A stretch of 18,111 nucleotides of DNA from DATCVR01 sp036566745 (GTDB lineage Bacteria > Actinomycetota > Actinomycetes > Jiangellales > Jiangellaceae), in assembly GCA_036566745.1 (NCBI GenBank), contig DATCVR010000370.1, forward strand, positions 1 through 18,111. Reading direction: 5' to 3'. Every line of letters starts with the position of its first letter. Within the stretch, counting starts at the first letter, position 1. This document shows, in pieces, positions 15,441 through 18,111 of this stretch. The position numbers and the translations under genes are program-made. The notes under the pieces were generated by a model. The model did no database searches and was not told where the DNA came from. It saw only the letters and a program-made list of their open reading frames with translations.

Positions 15441-16845
15441 TCAGAGGACGGGCGCGCCCACGGTGATCCGGTCACGACCGGCGGCCGCGGCACTGAACCG
15501 CTCGAGCGGATGCGCCGTCATGCCGTTGCCGGTGAGCGAGCAGACGTGGCCGTCGGCGAACGTGTACTCCACGTGTTCGCCGATCGCCGCGAAGCCGGTG
15601 CCTCCGATGACCCGGAGAGTGGTGGCGTCGACGACGTCGAGCGGTGCTGGCTGGCGCGCGGGGTCGTCGGCCGTGGGGTCGAGCATGTAGAGCCGCCCGC
15701 CCAGCTCGGCCACGTCGAAGGGCCGCCAGATGGTGGTGAAGCGCCCGGTGAACCGCGACAGGTCGACGCCGAGGCGGCGGGCTTCGCCGGGGTGTGGCGT
15801 CATCGCGAGGTTGACCATCCGGATCACGCCCGTGGCGAGCAGATCGGCTGGTCCGTCGATCGCGTTGGTCAGCACGGCCACGGCCAGTCGGTCCACGGGG
15901 TCGAACCAGGTGCGGGTGATGTGTCCCGGATAGCCGCCGCCGTGGCCGAGCACCCGGCGTCCGCCGATGTCCTTGATGGCGAAGCCGAGGCCGTACTGGC
16001 CGTCGCCGCCACCCACGTCCCACTCGGTGCGTTGCAACCGGCGCTTCGAGGCGTCGGAGAGCAGGCGGTCGTCGCCGTGGAAGTGCGCCGACGCGAATCG
16101 GACGACGTCCGCGGCGGTGCTGTAGAAGCCGATGGCCGGCGCGAACGCCCCGGTGTCGCCCTGGCCGAGAGGCAGCCGCCGCTCGGCGTACGACAACCCG
16201 GAGTACCCGGTGGCGAACTGCTCCGCGGGCCGGGTCGTAGTCGGGGCCGGTGTTCTCGAGCCGGAGGGGATCGACGATCGTCTCGTGCAGCTGGGCGGCG
16301 TACGTGCGCCCGGAGGCGGCGGCGATGATCATGCCGAGCAGCCCGTATCCCACGTTGGAGTACTTGAACCGGGTGTTCGCGGGCATGATGTCGGCGCGGT
16401 CGAGGCTGGTCGTGCGCACCACCACCTCGTCGGGAAACGGCCTGGTGAGCTGCCAGAAGTCGGCGTCGCGACCGTCGCGGATCACGCCGCCGCCGTGACC
16501 GAGCAGGTCGCGGACGGTGACGGTGCCGAGCGGCGCGTCGGCGAGGAACGGCAGCCACTGGCCGATCGGGTCGTCCAGCCGCAGGAGACCCCGTTCGACC
16601 AGCTGGATCACCGCCGTCGCCGTGAACATCTTGGAGTGCGAGGCGATCCTGAACAGGTGCCGCGTGGAGAGTTCCACGCCGGCCTCGACGTCGGCGTTTC
16701 CGTGTGCACTGGAGAGCACCAGCTCCTCGCCGAATACGAGCGCCGCCTGAATCCCCGGGACGCGGTTGAAGCGCTGCCGGAAGGCCAACCACGAGTCGGC
16801 GTACCGGGCGGCCTGGGCGACGTCGTTGTGACTGGGATGGATCAT
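15441..16845 (-). pseudogene. Serine hydrolase of the beta-lactamase/class C (AmpC/EstB) family, frameshifted
   Basis: From ATG 16845 the frame reads a good serine beta-lactamase-like N-terminal half: FRIASHSKMFTA with the catalytic SxxK (S69, K72), FKYSNVGYGLLGMII with YxN (Y162, N164), and then LENTGPDYDPAR. It then turns to Arg-rich nonsense. A different frame resumes with EQFATGYSGLSYAERRLPLG and continues through GHGGGYPGH (third active-site motif) to the stop at 15441. The switch lies at 16224-16236 in a C/G-rich run and equals one extra base (or two missing). The two parts together make about 467 residues, so nothing else is lost. Members are cytoplasmic or exported esterases and peptidases; no signal peptide is seen. 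It may be a real pseudogene or a sequencing error. It may be leaderless (TAATGT 6 bases before ATG). Confidence 0.85.
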
Positions 16846-16851
16846 GCGCCG

Positions 16852-16857
16852 ACATTA
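16852..16857 (-). promoter_or_regulatory. Candidate -10 (TAATGT) of a leaderless serine hydrolase transcript
   Basis: TAATGT is followed by 6 bases and the ATG at 16845, with no Shine-Dalgarno sequence. It lies in the only AT-rich patch of the 86-base gap to the divergent dehydrogenase gene. Confidence 0.45.
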
Positions 16858-16919
16858 ATGGAGCAGATCGGTCCCATTTGTCACCCGGACCGTGTGGGCG
16901 TGGTGGCGCCGGCGTCTCG

Positions 16920-16925
16920 TAGAGT
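16920..16925 (+). promoter_or_regulatory. Candidate -10 (TAGAGT) of a leaderless SDR transcript
   Basis: TAGAGT is followed by 6 bases and ATG 16932, with no ribosome binding site. It mirrors the element of the divergent hydrolase gene. Confidence 0.5.
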
Positions 16926-16931
16926 CCGGGC

Positions 16932-17706
16932 ATGCCGACGGCGCTGGTCACCGGACCGACCTCCGGAATCGGGCTGGCTTTCGTGCGCAAGCTCGCCGCG
17001 CGGGGCCACGACATCGTGCTGGTCTCGCGGGACGTGGAGCGCTTGGGCATGGTCGCCGGCGAGCTGCGCGGAGCGTACGGCGTCGACGTCGAGGTGCTGC
17101 CCGCCGATCTCGCGACCGACACCTCGGCCGTCCAGGCGCGCGGCTACGCGACCCCGACCGTCCGATCGACCTGCTGGTCAACAACGCAGGCTTCGGGCTG
17201 CGCAAGCCGTTCCTGCCAACGACATCGCCGACGAGGAGCGGATGCTCGACGTGCTGATCCGCGCGGTGCTGCGGCTGACCCACGCGGCGCTCCCGGGGAT
17301 GATCGAACGCGGCCACGGAGCCGTCGTCAACATCAGCTCGATCGCCGGGTGGCTGCCCCGAGGGAGCTACAGCGCGGCCAAGACGTGGGTGACGGCCTTC
17401 AGCGAAGGGCTGTCGTCGCAGGTGAACGGCACCGGCGTCCGGGTGATGGCACTGGCCCCCGGCTTCACCCGCACCGAGTTCCACGATCGCGCCGAGATGA
17501 ACATGACGAGCCTGCCGAGCTGGATGTGGCTCGACGCCGACGCGCTGGTCGACGCCGGCCTGCGCGACCTGAGCCGTGGGAAGACGGTGTCGGTGCCCGG
17601 CTCGGTGTACAAGGTGGCGGCGACGGCGCTGCCGCGGCTGCCGCGGCGGCTGGTCGTGGCCCTCGGCCGGCGCCATCCGGATCGACGACGCCGCTCGCAC
17701 CGCTGA
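16932..17706 (+). pseudogene. Short-chain dehydrogenase/reductase (SDR), two frameshifts
   Basis: Three frames must be joined to read one SDR. Frame A from ATG 16932 gives TALVTGPTSGIGLAFVRKLA, with the NAD(P) motif TGxxxGIG at 7-14, up to VEVLPADLATDTSAVQAR. Near 17135-17143, in GGCGCGCGG, the frame changes and frame B reads LRDPDRPIDLLVNNAGFGLR with the NNAG motif. Near 17214-17219 it changes again and frame C reads NDIADEERMLDVLIRAVLRL, then VVNISSIAGW and SYSAAK with the catalytic Ser and YxxxK, and ALAPGFTRTEF. The first change fits a 2-base gain in a GC repeat (or a 1-base loss); the second fits one lost base in CTGGCC. A repaired gene would encode about 257 residues, normal for the classical SDR family. 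Substrate unknown. It could be a decayed gene or uncorrected sequence error. Confidence 0.85.
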
Positions 17707-17744
17707 GGCCCGGCTCACTCCACCGAGGCGCGGCTCGCACCACA
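17705..17744 (+). repeat. Imperfect 20-bp tandem duplication after the SDR gene
   Basis: Positions 17705-17724 and 17725-17744 both start GAGGC and share CGGCTC and CCAC, with about 16 of 20 bases identical. A partial third match (CGCTCGCACC) lies just before, near 17692-17701. It starts inside the SDR stop codon and fills most of the 57-base gap between convergent genes. Confidence 0.4.
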
Positions 17745-17763
17745 GAAGCGCTGATCGATGCGG

Positions 17764-18111
17764 TCAGCCGGGGAGCGAGGCGACCACCTGGGTGAGCGTC
17801 GAGGGCAGGTCGGTGCCGGTGGTGACCGGCCACCCCCGCGCCGCGGCCGAGCGGGCCCAGAAGCCGAGGTCGCCGCAGCCCGGAGACGCCGCACCCGTGG
17901 TCAGGTACGCACACGGCGCGTCGGGCCAGTCGATCGCGGCGGGCAGGGCAGCGGTCCAGAACTCGTGGTCTCGAGGCTGGGCGGCGTCCGGCGGCCAGGA
18001 TCCGTGCGGCTCGTGCAGGGCGTCGTGCACCGCGTCGGCGGCGCCCGGATCGGCGGCCCGCAGCAGGTCGAGGTGGGTGGTGGGGCCGGGGCGCGGCAGG
18101 GTGGCGTCGAC
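17764..18111 (-). CDS. Alpha/beta-hydrolase-like protein, C-terminal 115 residues (N-terminus off the right edge)
   Basis: The frame is open from the window edge to TGA at 17764-17766. It reads an acidic, Pro- and Ala-rich segment (TLPRPGPTTHLDLLRAADPG, then EFWTAALPAAIDWPDAP), followed by PCAYLTTGAAS and LGFWARSAAARGWPVTTGTD, ending TLTQVVASLPG. The PCAYLTT...WARSAAARGWPV pattern resembles the end of actinobacterial alpha/beta-hydrolases. In those the next strand is followed by a GxHFxM catalytic His; here that position reads TGTDLPSTL and no His is present. The active site may therefore be degenerate, or the family assignment wrong. The N-terminal part with any Ser nucleophile is not visible. 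An internal GTG at 18030 could start a shorter frame, but the reading continues sensibly upstream of it. It converges on the SDR gene. Confidence 0.5.
   Translation of the reverse strand, partial: VDATLPRPGPTTHLDLLRAADPGAADAVHDALHEPHGSWPPDAAQPRDHEFWTAALPAAIDWPDAPCAYLTTGAASPGCGDLGFWARSAAARGWPVTTGTDLPSTLTQVVASLPG

Overview
The window is high-GC DNA with dense, tightly packed genes. The dnaK-grpE-dnaJ-hspR order and the HspR-type (HAIR) operators in front of dnaK and clpB are the arrangement known from Actinomycetota. Gene style (a DnaJ starting with a DWIEKDYY-like N-terminus, GTG starts, leaderless-looking promoters) would fit Propionibacteriales/Nocardioidaceae, but the genus is a guess and cannot be proven from this sequence. 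No tRNA, rRNA, CRISPR array, insertion sequence or phage gene was seen. No gene-free stretch exceeds about 225 bases.

Positions 1-3352 hold a galactoside/galactonate locus. A D-galactonate dehydratase-like enolase-superfamily gene (cut by the left edge) and a GntR/FadR-type regulator overlap by 4 bp on the minus strand. A GH42 beta-galactosidase is divergent from them, and an AT-rich promoter patch lies between. Positions 3357-4683 carry a minus-strand pair: a polytopic DUF1624/HGSNAT-like membrane protein preceded by a 39-residue single-span membrane protein.

Positions 4778-9181 are the heat-shock operon dnaK-grpE-dnaJ-hspR. It has two HAIR operators around a recognisable promoter and ends in a strong 12-bp hairpin. 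A third HAIR at 12778-12798 precedes clpB (12848-15433), so the DnaK system, the ClpB disaggregase and their repressor form one HspR regulon, with DnaK as the known co-repressor in the family. Between the operon and clpB sit a small membrane protein divergent from a TetR/WHG regulator (sharing a repeated operator), an FAD-linked 2-hydroxyacid dehydrogenase-like gene, and a divergent APH-fold phosphotransferase. The stop codon of the phosphotransferase gene overlaps the extended clpB operator palindrome.

Positions 15441-17706 contain a serine beta-lactamase-like hydrolase and a short-chain dehydrogenase, divergently arranged. Both are broken by frameshifts: three indels within about 1 kb, while the rest of the window reads cleanly. 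The right edge cuts an alpha/beta-hydrolase-like gene.

I did not find a clearly novel multi-gene system. The most interesting points are the heat-shock control architecture (twin HAIR at dnaK, clpB HAIR overlapping an upstream stop codon and enclosing a possible SigH/SigR-type promoter), the doubled TetR operator, and the cluster of frameshifts.
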